Below the pieces are notes generated by a model, which did not search any database, had not been told where the DNA came from, and was given only the letters and a program-made list of their open reading frames with translations. From Burkholderiaceae bacterium (GTDB taxonomy: Bacteria > Pseudomonadota > Gammaproteobacteria > Burkholderiales > Burkholderiaceae_C): 64,000 nucleotides of DNA. The position numbers were made by a program, and so were the translations under genes. Location: the NCBI GenBank assembly GCA_017992055.1, contig JAGOPK010000001.1:868001-932000 (forward strand). Reading direction: 5' to 3'. Shown one piece after another: positions 8,142-15,856 of the stretch (positions are counted from its first letter, which is position 1; each line of letters starts with the position of its first letter).

Positions 8142-9212
8142 ATGCCCTGTTTGCGACCGATGCTGCCGTCGACCCTGCTGGGCCTGAGCCTGGGCCTGGC
8201 GTTGCCGGCGCTGGCCCAGACCGGCCAGCCGGCGGCTGCGCCCGCCGCCGAGGTGGGCGCCATCGCCTGCACCCAGCTGGCCGACGATGCGGCCCGCCTG
8301 GCCTGCTATGACCGTGCCCATGGCCGCCTGCCGGCGCGGCTGCAGCCACCGCCGCCGCCGGTGGCCGTGCCCGGCACCCAGCCCGGCACGCCGCCGGGGC
8401 CGGCCTCGCACCTGAGCGACCGCTGGGACCTGGACCAGGCCCGTGGCGAGCTGTTTGCGCCGCGCCCGCACCGCCCGGTCTATCTGCTGCCGCTGACCTG
8501 GACCAGCGCGCTGAACCGCCGGCCCGCGTCGCCCTCGGCCGGCCGCAGCGCCAGCGAGGACATGCCGCTGCGCGACCTGGAGGCCAAGTACCAGATCAGC
8601 CTGAAGGCCAAGCTGGGCCATGAGCTGCTGGGCACGCCGGTCAGCCTGTGGGCCGCCTACACCCAGTCGTCGCGCTGGCAGGTCTACAACGGGCCGGCCT
8701 CGCGGCCCTTCCGCGAGACCAACTACGAGCCCGAGCTGATCGCCTCGGTGCCGCTGCAGGGCCGGCTGCTGGGCTGGGACCTGCGCATGGCCTCGCTGGC
8801 GCTGAACCACCAGAGCAATGGCCGCTCGATGCCGCTGTCGCGCAGCTGGAACCGCGTCATCTTCGGCCTGGGCATCGAGCGTGGCGAATGGCTGGCCGAG
8901 TTCAGGCCCTGGCTGCGCCTGCCCGAGGCGGCCGACGACGACGACAACCCCGACATCCTGGACCAGGTGGGCCGGGCCGAGCTGCGCCTCTCGCGCTTTC
9001 GCAACGACCATGCGCTGACCCTGCTGCTGCGCCACTCGCTGCGTGGTGGCGCGCGCTCGCGGGGCTCGGCCCAGCTGGAATGGGTGTTCCCCTGGTCGGG
9101 CGCGCTGCACGGCTATCTGCAGGTCTTCAGCGGCCAGGGCGAAAGCCTGGTCGACTACAACGTGCGCCAGACCAAGCTGGGCCTGGGCCTGACGATCGCC
9201 GGCTGGCGCTGA
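8142..9212 (+). CDS. pldA: Outer-membrane phospholipase A (OMPLA)
   Basis: This 356-residue beta-barrel lipase hydrolyses phospholipids that have leaked into the outer leaflet of the outer membrane. A signal peptide (LLGLSLGLALPALAQ) is followed by a roughly 100-residue periplasmic N-terminal region with a Cys pair (IACTQLADDAARLACYDRA), which is usual for betaproteobacterial members. The barrel starts near KYQISLKAKLG. The catalytic triad is visible: His and Ser in LNHQSNGRS and Asn in LSRSWNR. The acidic stretch ADDDDNPD may contribute to calcium binding or a loop. The final strand ends in LTIAGWR with a large residue near the C-terminus. The start could be 8142 or the in-frame ATG at 8160; both leave a signal peptide. 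It is transcribed alone and converges on the SUI1 gene. Confidence 0.93.
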   Translation: MPCLRPMLPSTLLGLSLGLALPALAQTGQPAAAPAAEVGAIACTQLADDAARLACYDRAHGRLPARLQPPPPPVAVPGTQPGTPPGPASHLSDRWDLDQARGELFAPRPHRPVYLLPLTWTSALNRRPASPSAGRSASEDMPLRDLEAKYQISLKAKLGHELLGTPVSLWAAYTQSSRWQVYNGPASRPFRETNYEPELIASVPLQGRLLGWDLRMASLALNHQSNGRSMPLSRSWNRVIFGLGIERGEWLAEFRPWLRLPEAADDDDNPDILDQVGRAELRLSRFRNDHALTLLLRHSLRGGARSRGSAQLEWVFPWSGALHGYLQVFSGQGESLVDYNVRQTKLGLGLTIAGWR

Positions 9213-9226
9213 GCCCGCGCGGCCGC

Positions 9227-9586
9227 TCAGCCGCCGGTGCGCCGCACCTTGAAGCCCTGCTGGCCCAGCCAGGCCAGCGCGCGCTCGGCATGGTCGCCCT
9301 GCACCTCGATCACGCCGTCCTTGACCGTGCCGCCGCTGCCGCAGGCCGCCTTCAGCCGCTTGCCCAGGGCCTGCAGCTCGGCGGCATTCAGCGCCGCGCC
9401 ACGCACCACGGTGACGGTCTTGCCGCCGCGGCCGGCCTTCTCGCGCGAGACGCGCAGCACGCCGTCGCCGGCCGGCACGGCGGCCGCGGCGGCCTGGCGG
9501 CAGGTGCAGGCGGCCAAGGGCTGGCGGCAGTCGGGGCACTGCCGGCCGCTGTCGGTGGAATAGACCAGGCGGGACGGGGAGGTCAT
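9227..9586 (-). CDS. yciH: SUI1/YciH-type translation initiation factor homologue
   Basis: This 119-residue protein has the eIF1/SUI1 fold signature: RVSREKAGRGGKTVTVVRG, then LQALGKRLKAACGSGGTVKD followed by GVIEVQGDHAERALAWL and a C-terminal GFKVRRTGG. Bacterial YciH proteins are dispensable and are thought to affect start-site fidelity or translation under stress. A Cys-rich N-terminal segment with CPDCRQPLAACTC could bind a metal, as seen in many YciH proteins. It converges on pldA with 14 bp between the stops, and is followed on the other side by the P450 gene transcribed in the same direction. Confidence 0.93.
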   Translation of the reverse strand: MTSPSRLVYSTDSGRQCPDCRQPLAACTCRQAAAAAVPAGDGVLRVSREKAGRGGKTVTVVRGAALNAAELQALGKRLKAACGSGGTVKDGVIEVQGDHAERALAWLGQQGFKVRRTGG

Positions 9587-9620
9587 GGCCGCATTGTCGG
9601 CCCGGCCCGGCCCTGGCCTG

Positions 9621-10859
9621 TCAGCCGGCGGCCGGGCCGCTGGCCAGCGGCAGGGCCTCCAGCCCGCGCAAGTTGATCAGCCGCCGCCAGCGTGGCACCG
9701 GCTCCAGCAGGCGCAGCGTGGCACGACGCGCCAGCAGGCGGCCGATGGCGATCTGGCCTTCCAGCCGCGCCAGCGGCGCGCCGATGCAGTGGTGGATGCC
9801 GGCGCCGAAGCCCAGCTGGTGGTTGGGCGTGCGCGCGATGTCGAAGCGCTCGGGATCGGCAAAGGCCGCCGGGTCGCGGTTGGCCGCGCCGAGCATGAAG
9901 AAGACGGTCTCGCCGGGCTGCACCTCCACGCCGGCGATGCGGTACGGCGCCAGCGGATGGCGGCCGACGAAGTTGACCGAGCCCTCGTAGCGCAGCATCT
10001 CCTCGACCGCGCTGTCGATCAGCCCGGGCTCGGCACGCAGCCGCGCCAGCTGGTCCGGGTGGCGCAGCAGGGTCAGCAGGCCGTTGCCGATCAGGTTGGT
10101 GGTGGTCTCGTGGCCGGCCACGAACAGCAGGATCAGATTGCCCAGCAGCTCGTCGTCGCTGAGCGCGCTGCCGTCGTCCATGGCCCCGACCAGGGTGCCC
10201 AGCAGGTCGTCGCGGCGGCCGCTGGCACGGTGGCGCTGCACATGCTCGCGCAGATAGGCCGCCATCTCGATGGCGGCGCGGCCGGCGGCGTCCAGGTCGG
10301 CGCGGCGCCGCACCGGCTCGACGATCAGCGCCAGCGCATCCGACCAGGCCTTGGTGCTGGCGAAGTCCTCGTCGGGCAGGCCCAGCACGCCGCAGATCAC
10401 GCGCACCGGCAGCGGCTGGGCCAGGCCGGCCATCAGGTCGAAGGGCTGGCCGTCGGCCGGCAGCGCATCGATCAGCTCGTCGGCCACCGCGGCGATGCGC
10501 TCGCGCAGGGCCTCGATCACCGGCGGGCGGAAGGCCTGGTTGGCCAGGCGGCGCAGCCGCGTGTGCTTGGGCGGGTCGTTGAACAGCATCCACTGCTCGA
10601 CCCAGCGCTCCATCGGCGAATCGGCGATGAAGGGCCGCAGCTGGCGGTAGGCCGGGCTGCGCCAGGGCTCGCGGCTGAGCTGGCTGCTGCGCAGGCCGGC
10701 GCTGACATCGGCATGGCGGCCGACCAGCCAGATGCCCAGCACATCGCGGGTCGGCCCCTGCTCGCGCAGCCGGCCCAGCAGCGGGTGTGGATCGTCGCGC
10801 CAGACCGGATCGCGCATGTCGACCGGGGCGGGGGCGTTCGGGTCGGTGTCGGCGGGCAT
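9621..10859 (-). CDS. Cytochrome P450 monooxygenase (soluble bacterial type)
   Basis: This 412-residue P450 shows the three diagnostic motifs: the I-helix oxygen-binding groove FVAGHETTTNLIG, the K-helix ExxR in EEMLRYEGSVNF, and the heme loop FGAGIHHCIGAPLARLE with the axial cysteine. There is no membrane anchor, so it is a cytoplasmic class I enzyme that needs a separate ferredoxin and reductase; neither is encoded beside it. The start at 10859 is chosen because GAGGGAGG lies 8-9 bases upstream, while the ATG at 10883 has no comparable site. The family resembles CYP107-like or linear-alkane/terpene hydroxylating P450s, and the substrate cannot be assigned. Confidence 0.93.
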   Translation of the reverse strand: MPADTDPNAPAPVDMRDPVWRDDPHPLLGRLREQGPTRDVLGIWLVGRHADVSAGLRSSQLSREPWRSPAYRQLRPFIADSPMERWVEQWMLFNDPPKHTRLRRLANQAFRPPVIEALRERIAAVADELIDALPADGQPFDLMAGLAQPLPVRVICGVLGLPDEDFASTKAWSDALALIVEPVRRRADLDAAGRAAIEMAAYLREHVQRHRASGRRDDLLGTLVGAMDDGSALSDDELLGNLILLFVAGHETTTNLIGNGLLTLLRHPDQLARLRAEPGLIDSAVEEMLRYEGSVNFVGRHPLAPYRIAGVEVQPGETVFFMLGAANRDPAAFADPERFDIARTPNHQLGFGAGIHHCIGAPLARLEGQIAIGRLLARRATLRLLEPVPRWRRLINLRGLEALPLASGPAAG

Positions 10860-10984
10860 GGGCGGCCTCCCTCGCACCATCGTGCGCCCAAGGGGCCGAC
10901 CCATCATCCGCAGTAACCCGCGGGCCGGGACTGCGCACAATGCGGCTGGATGACCACCGCCGTCGGCCGTGAAAGGATGCTCCG

Positions 10985-11338
10985 ATGTCGTACCTGCTGC
11001 TGATCGCCGAACCCGTGGGCCAGCGCGCCACGCGCACCCAGGCCGAGGGCGAGGCCGCCTATGCGCAGATGCGCGCCTTTGCCGAGGAACTGCAGCGCGA
11101 GGGCAAGCTGCGGGCGGTGGAGTCGCTGACCGGGCTGGACCAGGCCCGCCGCGTGCAGGTGCGCGACGGCGTGGCGCGGCAGATCGACGGGCCGTTCTCC
11201 GAGGCCAAGGAGATGATCGGCGGCTTCTTCCTGCTGCAGGACGTGGACGAGCCGCAGGCGCTGGCGATTGCCGCGCGCTGCCCGGCTGCGGCCTGGGCCA
11301 CGGTCGAGGTGCGCCGGCTGGGGCCCTGTTTTCTGTGA
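10985..11338 (+). CDS. YCII (DGPF) domain protein, partner of the ECF42 sigma factor
   Basis: This 117-residue protein has the YciI-related fold with the name-giving motif DGPFSEAKEMIGGFFLLQ in its second half. DGPF proteins are linked by gene neighbourhood to the ECF42 group of sigma factors in many bacteria, and such a sigma factor is encoded at 11874. YciI-like proteins may have a His-Asp based lyase or hydrolase activity, but no enzymatic function is established for the DGPF group. It starts at ATG 10985 with AGGA close upstream. A strong hairpin (11346-11370) separates it from the VOC gene, so the three genes may be one operon with attenuation between the first and second. Confidence 0.9.
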   Translation: MSYLLLIAEPVGQRATRTQAEGEAAYAQMRAFAEELQREGKLRAVESLTGLDQARRVQVRDGVARQIDGPFSEAKEMIGGFFLLQDVDEPQALAIAARCPAAAWATVEVRRLGPCFL

Positions 11339-11345
11339 AGCCGGC

Positions 11346-11370
11346 CGGCGCCGGTCGAAAGCCGGCGCCG
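11346..11370 (+). terminator. Perfect 9-bp hairpin between the DGPF and VOC genes
   Basis: CGGCGCCGG and CCGGCGCCG flank a seven-base loop (TCGAAAG) 7 bases after the DGPF stop codon. There is no run of T afterwards, so it may be a Rho-independent terminator of the weak high-GC type, an attenuator or an mRNA-stabilising structure. Confidence 0.5.
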
Positions 11371-11445
11371 TCGTTCGTCGTGGGTTCGAGGCGGTGATGG
11401 CCCACCGCCGCCGTCGATGCCGATCCCAGCCCCAGGAGCCCTGCG

Positions 11446-11874
11446 ATGAGCCTGCCCGCCACCACCCATGCCCAGATCTTCGTCAACCTGCCGGTGCGCG
11501 ACCTGCCGCGCTCGCGGGCCTTCTTCAGCGCCCTGGGCTATGGCTTCAACGAGCAGTTCAGCAACGAGCTGGCGGCCTGCCTGGTGCTGGGTGGGAACCT
11601 GTTCGTGATGCTGCTGACCGAGCCCTTCTTCCAGGGCTTCATCGACAAGCCGGTGGCCGATGCCCGCGCCGCCACCGAGGTGCTGGTCTGCGTCAGCTGC
11701 AGCGGCCGCGCCCAGGTGGACGAGCTGGTGGCCCGTGCCCGGGCCGCCGGGGCCCAGGTGCCGCGGCCGGTGCAGGACCATGGCTTCATGTACAGCCACG
11801 GCTTCGAGGACCTGGACGGCCACCTCTGGGAGCTGGTGCACATGAGCGGCGAGCCGCCGGCGGCCGCATCCTGA
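11446..11874 (+). CDS. VOC-family (glyoxalase/bleomycin resistance-like) protein
   Basis: This 142-residue single-unit vicinal-oxygen-chelate protein has the typical start (IFVNLPVRDLPRSRAFFSAL) for the first beta-alpha unit and ends with the metal-site strand DLDGHLWELVHM, where the Glu of WEL is the usual ligand. The N-terminal position that holds a His in glyoxalase I is Phe or Asn here, so metal binding is uncertain. It belongs to the extradiol/glyoxalase-like subgroup often found beside ECF42 and DGPF genes. Its stop overlaps the sigma factor start (TGATG), which suggests translational coupling and a shared function, perhaps detoxification. Confidence 0.88.
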   Translation: MSLPATTHAQIFVNLPVRDLPRSRAFFSALGYGFNEQFSNELAACLVLGGNLFVMLLTEPFFQGFIDKPVADARAATEVLVCVSCSGRAQVDELVARARAAGAQVPRPVQDHGFMYSHGFEDLDGHLWELVHMSGEPPAAAS

Positions 11875-13193
11875 TGGTGGACGGCGCCGCCAGCGCAGCG
11901 TCCAGGCAGGCCTGTGCCGAGGTGCTGGCCGAGGTCTGGCACCGCGAGTCGGCCCTGCTGGTGGCCCTGGTGGCGCGCTGGGTGCGCGACCTGGGCCTGG
12001 CCGAGGACCTGGTGCAGGACGCGCTGGAGGCTGCGCTGCAGCACTGGCCGCTGGACGGCATCCCCGAGCGCCCCGGCGCCTGGCTGCTGACCACGGCCCG
12101 CCGCCGCGCGCTGGACCGGCTGCGCCGCGATGCCTCGCTGGCCGCCAAGCTGGAGCAGATCGGGGCCGACCTGGTGGCCCAGGAGGCGCTGATCGTGCCC
12201 GACTTCGTCGATGCCCTGGATGCCGCGCGTGCCGATGTGATCGGCGACGATCTGCTGCGCCTGATCTTCACCGCCTGCCATCCGCTGCTGTCGGCCGATG
12301 CCCGCGAGGCGCTGACGCTGAAGATCCTGGCCGGCCTGTCCACCGAGGAGATCGCGCGCGCCTTCCTGGTCTCCGAGGCCACGGTGGCCCAGCGCATCGT
12401 GCGCGCCAAGCGCACGCTGGCCGAGGCCGGCGTGCCCTTCGAGCTGCCGCGTCCCGAGGCCCTGGCCGAGCGCCTGGACTCGGTGCTGGAGGTGGTCTAC
12501 CTGATCTTCAACGCCGGCTACACGGCCTTGCGTGGCGCGCAGTGGATGCGGGGCGAGCTGACCCACGAGGCCCAGCGCCTGGCGCGGCTGCTGGCCGGCC
12601 TGATGCCGCAGGCGCCCGAGGTGCATGGCCTGGCGGCGCTGCTGGACCTGCAGGCCTCGCGCAGCGCCGCGCGGCTGGACGATCAGGGCGCGCCGGTGCT
12701 GCTGCTGGACCAGGACCGCAGCCGCTGGGATGCGCCGCTGATCGGCCAGGGCCTGCAGTCGCTGGCCCGCGCCGAGGCCTTGCTGGCGGCCGCCGCCGTG
12801 CCGGCCGGGCCCTATGTGCTGCAGGCCGCGATCGCTGCCTGCCATGCACGCGCGGCCACGGCCGAGGCCACCGACTGGGCGCACATCGCCCGGCTGTACG
12901 GCCGCCTGCTGCGCGTGCAGCCCACGCCGGTGGTGGCGCTGAACCGCGCCGTGGCCGTGGGCATGGCCGACGGCCCGGCCGCCGGCCTGGCCCTGGTGGA
13001 CGGGCTGGTCGGCGAGCCGGCGCTGCGCGACTATCCCTGGCTGCACAGCGTGCGCGGCGATCTGCTGCAGCGCCTGCAGCGCCGCGACGAAGCCATCGCC
13101 GCCTTCGGCCAGGCGCTGGCGCTGAGCCACAACGGCCACGACCGCTGGCTGCTGCAGCGCCGGCTGCAGCAGCTGCAGCAGCCGGGCGGCTGA
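11874..13193 (+). CDS. ECF42-type RNA polymerase sigma factor with long C-terminal extension
   Basis: This 439-residue protein has sigma region 2 near residues 20-90 (LAEDLVQDALEAALQHW, then PGAWLLTTARRRALDRLRRD) and region 4 near 150-185 (LSTEEIARAFLVSEATVAQR). It continues for about 220 residues with helical, TPR-like sequence (VHGLAALLDLQASRSAARLD; VVALNRAVAVGMADGPAAGL; RRDEAIAAFGQAL). This extension, together with the DGPF gene upstream, defines the ECF42 group. ECF42 factors lack a classical anti-sigma factor; the extension is thought to control activity. The target promoters probably include the DGPF gene itself (known for the group, not shown here). It overlaps the VOC gene by 1 bp and converges on the Hsp20 gene with 8 bp between stops. 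Confidence 0.92.
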   Translation: MVDGAASAASRQACAEVLAEVWHRESALLVALVARWVRDLGLAEDLVQDALEAALQHWPLDGIPERPGAWLLTTARRRALDRLRRDASLAAKLEQIGADLVAQEALIVPDFVDALDAARADVIGDDLLRLIFTACHPLLSADAREALTLKILAGLSTEEIARAFLVSEATVAQRIVRAKRTLAEAGVPFELPRPEALAERLDSVLEVVYLIFNAGYTALRGAQWMRGELTHEAQRLARLLAGLMPQAPEVHGLAALLDLQASRSAARLDDQGAPVLLLDQDRSRWDAPLIGQGLQSLARAEALLAAAAVPAGPYVLQAAIAACHARAATAEATDWAHIARLYGRLLRVQPTPVVALNRAVAVGMADGPAAGLALVDGLVGEPALRDYPWLHSVRGDLLQRLQRRDEAIAAFGQALALSHNGHDRWLLQRRLQQLQQPGG

Positions 13194-13201
13194 GCGCGGC
13201 C

Positions 13202-13582
13202 TCAGCCCACCTGCACGCTGATGCGCCGCGGCTGGGCGCGCTCGGCCTTGGGGATGCGCACGCGCAGCACGCCATGCGTCATCTCGGCGCTGACACGCTC
13301 GGCATCCAGCTCCTTGCTCAGCGTGAAGCTGCGGCGGTAGCGGTTCAGGCCGACCTCGGCATGGTGCGGCGTCAGGCCTTGCGGGTCGGGCAGCACCATC
13401 TGGCCTTCCAGCGTCAGCTGGTCGCCGTCGACACGCAGCGACACCTGGTCGCGCGGCACGCCCGGCAGGTCGGCATACAGGGTGATGCCGGTGGCATCTT
13501 CGATCACGTCCACCGGCGGCAGCAGGGCTGCCTCGGGCGGGGTTTCGGGCCGGGTCGACGAGGTGGTGGCGGGGATGTTCAT
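13202..13582 (-). CDS. Hsp20/alpha-crystallin family small heat-shock protein
   Basis: This 126-residue chaperone has an alpha-crystallin domain from about residue 25: PVDVIEDATGITLYADLPGV, DQVSLRVDGDQLTLEG, a central FTLSKELDAERVSAEM and the closing GVLRVRIPKAE. The C-terminal tail PRRISVQVG holds the I-x-V motif used for oligomer contacts. It is the second gene of a two-gene operon, 28 bp after the other Hsp20 gene, with its own CGGAGAA ribosome-binding site. It is presumably expressed from the sigma-32 promoter at 14151-14177. It holds unfolding proteins in the cytoplasm, probably as mixed oligomers with its neighbour (inferred from pairing). Confidence 0.95.
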   Translation of the reverse strand: MNIPATTSSTRPETPPEAALLPPVDVIEDATGITLYADLPGVPRDQVSLRVDGDQLTLEGQMVLPDPQGLTPHHAEVGLNRYRRSFTLSKELDAERVSAEMTHGVLRVRIPKAERAQPRRISVQVG

Positions 13583-13610
13583 GATCGGTTCTCCGGGTTC
13601 TGGGCGGTTT

Positions 13611-14081
13611 TCACTGCACCTCGATGCGCCGCGGCTGGGCCTGGGCGCGCCGCGGCACGCTGACACGCAGCACGCCGTCGCGGTAGCTGGCCTGCACGGC
13701 CTGGGCCTCGATGTCGTCGGGCAGGCTGACCACGCGGCGGAAGCGGCCGTCGAAGCGCTCGTTGATGTGCAGGGTGCTGCGCTCGTCGCCCGCCGCGGCG
13801 CCGGCCGGCGCCACGCCGGCACGCTGGCCCGACAGCGTCAGCACGCCGCGCTCCAGCTGCACGTCGATGCTGGCCGGGTCCAGGCCCGGGGCGAAGGCGA
13901 ACACCTCCACTGCCTCGGCCGTGCTGCCGACGTTGAGCGCCGGATAGCCGCCGCGGCCGATGCCGCGGATGGCCGGCGAGCCGCGTCCATCCAGGCTGCC
14001 GTCCAGGCCGCCCTGCAGCTCGCGCTGCAGGCGGTCGAACTGGTTGAAGAGATCGCGCGGGAACAGGCTGCGGTAGAGCAT
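13611..14081 (-). CDS. Hsp20/alpha-crystallin family small heat-shock protein, first gene of the pair
   Basis: This 156-residue small heat-shock protein starts LYRSLFPRDLFNQFDRLQRE, a class-A-like N-terminal arm. The alpha-crystallin domain runs from about residue 50 (EVFAFAPGLDPASIDVQLER) to SYRDGVLRVSVPRRAQ, with the C-terminal anchor RRIEVQ (I-x-V). The ATG at 14081 is preferred to the one at 14087 because GGAG sits 6 bases before the former and directly abuts the latter. A sigma-32 type promoter lies about 70 bases upstream, and a strong hairpin sits in the leader between promoter and ribosome-binding site. It is cotranscribed with the Hsp20 gene at 13202-13582. Confidence 0.95.
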   Translation of the reverse strand: MLYRSLFPRDLFNQFDRLQRELQGGLDGSLDGRGSPAIRGIGRGGYPALNVGSTAEAVEVFAFAPGLDPASIDVQLERGVLTLSGQRAGVAPAGAAAGDERSTLHINERFDGRFRRVVSLPDDIEAQAVQASYRDGVLRVSVPRRAQAQPRRIEVQ

Positions 14082-14109
14082 GGGCATCTCCGGTTCGGTG
14101 GGTCTGGCT

Positions 14110-14140
14110 GGCGGGGCCGAGGGGGTGGGCCGGCCCCGCC
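14110..14140 (-). other. Perfect 10-bp inverted repeat in the Hsp20 mRNA leader
   Basis: GGCGGGGCCG and CGGCCCCGCC flank an 11-base loop, all within the transcript predicted from the sigma-32 promoter. It lies about 20 bases before the ribosome-binding site. It is very GC-rich, so it is more likely a stabilising or blocking structure than a simple RNA thermometer, and I see no ROSE-like pairing to GGAG. Confidence 0.5.
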
Positions 14141-14150
14141 ATGACTCCAA

Positions 14151-14177
14151 ACTAGGGTTGCCCGGAAGGCTTTCAAG
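14151..14177 (-). promoter_or_regulatory. Sigma-32 (RpoH) heat-shock promoter of the hsp20 operon
   Basis: On the minus strand CTTGAAA is followed after 13 bases by CCCTAGT, which matches the CTTGAAA-N11-16-CCCCATNT heat-shock consensus closely. Predicted transcription starts near 14143, about 60 bases before the Hsp20 start codon at 14081. Confidence 0.8.
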
Positions 14178-14216
14178 GGCCCGGCCGCTGCAGCGCCGCG
14201 TCAGGCTTGCGCTGCG

Positions 14217-14981
14217 TCAACCCTGGGGCGTGGCCGCCATGCGCTCGCAATAGGCCTGCAGTTCTTCGGGCAGGCCCGTGGGGCAGACACCGCACTGGCG
14301 GTTGCCCGGCACCGCATGGTCGATGAACTTCGGATAGGGCAGGTTCAGCGCCGCCATCAGCGCGACAAACTCGTCCTCGGTGCGTGCGCCGCCCAGGCGC
14401 GGGTTGCGCGCTCGCTCCTGGGCGATGGTGGAGACGCGGCGCTGCTGGTAGTCGTGGCCGGGATAGACCAGGGTGTCGTCTGGCAGCGTGAACAGGCGCT
14501 CGTGGATGCTGCGCCACAGCGTGCGCGCATCACCGCCCTGGAAGTCGGTGCGGCCGCAGCCGTCGATCAGCAGCGCATCGCCGGTGAACACGCGGTCGCC
14601 CAGGCGGTAGGCGAAGTGCCCGCTGGTGTGGCCGGGCGTGGCAATCGGCTCCAGGTTCAGGCCGCCCACGGCCAGTGGCCGACCGGGCTGCAGCTGGATG
14701 TCGGCGCAGGCCAGGGCATCGGCGCCGGGCATGGCCACCTTGCAGCCGGTGCGCTCGCGCAGGTGCAGGGCGCCGGTGATGTGGTCGGCATGCACATGGG
14801 TGTCGACCGTGGCCACCAGCCGCAGGCCCAGCTGTTGCAGCAGGGCCAGGTCGCGCTCCATCGCATTGACCACCGGGTCGATCAGCAGCGCCTGGCCGGT
14901 GTGCGGGCAGGCCAGCAGATAGCTCAGCGTGGACGACAGCGGCTCGAACAGCTGGCGAAAGACCAGGGCGGGGGACGGCAT
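14217..14981 (-). CDS. MBL-fold metallohydrolase, persulfide dioxygenase (ETHE1)-like
   Basis: This 254-residue protein has the metallo-beta-lactamase motif THVHADHITGALHL and the later metal ligands in PGHTSGHFAYRLG, FTGDALLIDGCGRTDFQGGD and YPGHDY. The CGRTDFQ box is typical of ETHE1-type persulfide dioxygenases, which oxidise glutathione persulfide to sulfite with one iron. Here the C-terminus adds a short extension with CGVCPTG that is also common in proteobacterial members. The start at 14981 gives the family beginning VFRQLFEPLSSTLSYLLA. The gene is divergent from the TetR regulator at 15040 with 58 bp between them, but its role (sulfide or cysteine metabolism) does not suggest a link to the quinate cluster. 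Confidence 0.9.
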   Translation of the reverse strand: MPSPALVFRQLFEPLSSTLSYLLACPHTGQALLIDPVVNAMERDLALLQQLGLRLVATVDTHVHADHITGALHLRERTGCKVAMPGADALACADIQLQPGRPLAVGGLNLEPIATPGHTSGHFAYRLGDRVFTGDALLIDGCGRTDFQGGDARTLWRSIHERLFTLPDDTLVYPGHDYQQRRVSTIAQERARNPRLGGARTEDEFVALMAALNLPYPKFIDHAVPGNRQCGVCPTGLPEELQAYCERMAATPQG

Positions 14982-15038
14982 GCGGGGCTCTCCGGTGGTG
15001 GATGCTGCGCGATGATGATCGGATAAGCTGGCGCCCGC

Positions 15039-15056
15039 AATGAACCAGCCCGTACA
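15039..15056 (+). promoter_or_regulatory. Probable TetR-type operator overlapping the regulator's start codon
   Basis: AATGAACCAGCCCGTACA covers the ATG of the TetR gene and matches the site at 15861-15878 (AACTAACCAGTTCGTACA) at 14 of 18 positions, with AACCAG and CGTACA identical. This suggests autorepression. It is a visual match only. Confidence 0.45.
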
Positions 15057-15780
15057 AAACCCGCCCAAGCCGCGCCGCGGCCGGCCGCCCAAGCTGCCCG
15101 GGGCGGAGCCCGCCAGCGCCAGCCCGCCGCCGGACGGCGAGGCCGCGGCCGACGGCGATGCCGGCCGCACCAACGACCCCGAGCGCACCATGGCCGACAT
15201 CCTGGCCGTGGCCACGCGCGAGTTTGCCGACAAGGGCCTGGCCGGCGCGCGCATCGACGAGATCGCCGCCGCCACGCGCACCAGCAAGCGCATGATTTAT
15301 TACTACTACGGCAGCAAGGATGGGCTGTACGTGGCCGTGCTCGAAGAGGCCTACCGCCACATGCGGGCCATCGAGAGCGAGCTGCACCTGGACGACCTGG
15401 AGCCGGCCGAGGCGCTGCGCCGCCTGGTGGTGCACACGGTGGACTACCAGGCCGCCCACCCCGACTTCATCCGCCTGGTGATGACCGAGAACATCCACCG
15501 TGGCGAATACCTGGCGCGCAGCAAGAGCATCCGCCAGCTGAACGTGCCGGCCATCGAGGGCCTGCGCCGGGTCTACGAGCGCGGCGTGGCCGCCGGCCAG
15601 TTCCGCCCCGGGCTGGACCCGGTGGACCTGCACATGTCGATCTCGGCGCTGAGCGTGTTCAACGTCGCCAACCGCCACACCTTCGGCCTGATCTTCAAGC
15701 GCGACCTCGGCGCGGCACGCTCGCTGGCGGCACGCCGCGAGGCCATCGTCGACATGATCGAGCGCTACGTCAAAAACTAG
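15040..15780 (+). CDS. TetR/AcrR-family regulator, likely regulator of the quinate/shikimate cluster
   Basis: This 246-residue regulator has an N-terminal basic, proline-rich lead (PKPRRGRPPKLPG), then the TetR helix-turn-helix at about residues 50-95: ILAVATREFADKGLAGARID, EIAAATRTSKRMIYYYYGSK. The C-terminal domain resembles RutR/NicS-like regulators (LVVHTVDYQAAHPDFIRLVM; MSISALSVFNVANRHTF). It is encoded just upstream of the TRAP transporter and catabolic genes in the same direction, and the spacer to dctQ carries a clear repeat that could be its operator. The inducer would be quinate, shikimate or a breakdown product (inferred from location). About 35 residues before the domain are probably disordered. 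Confidence 0.9.
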   Translation: MNQPVQNPPKPRRGRPPKLPGAEPASASPPPDGEAAADGDAGRTNDPERTMADILAVATREFADKGLAGARIDEIAAATRTSKRMIYYYYGSKDGLYVAVLEEAYRHMRAIESELHLDDLEPAEALRRLVVHTVDYQAAHPDFIRLVMTENIHRGEYLARSKSIRQLNVPAIEGLRRVYERGVAAGQFRPGLDPVDLHMSISALSVFNVANRHTFGLIFKRDLGAARSLAARREAIVDMIERYVKN

Positions 15781-15826
15781 GGCGCCCGGCCCGGCCCGGC
15801 CCTGCCATGCCCCACCCGCCGCCGCC

Positions 15827-15856
15827 TTGACGCGGCTCAAGGGTTTTTACCGATAC
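15827..15856 (+). promoter_or_regulatory. Possible sigma-70 promoter of the TRAP/quinate operon
   Basis: TTGACG at 15827-15832 has CGATAC at 15851-15856 after 18 bases. The -10 match is weak, but the element overlaps the proposed operator and lies about 110 bases before the GTG start of dctQ. Confidence 0.35.

Noticed and set aside
11341..11400. A tRNA-like TGGGTTCGAGGC segment
   Set aside because: Only a T-loop-like string is present; no acceptor, D or anticodon arms can be formed around it.
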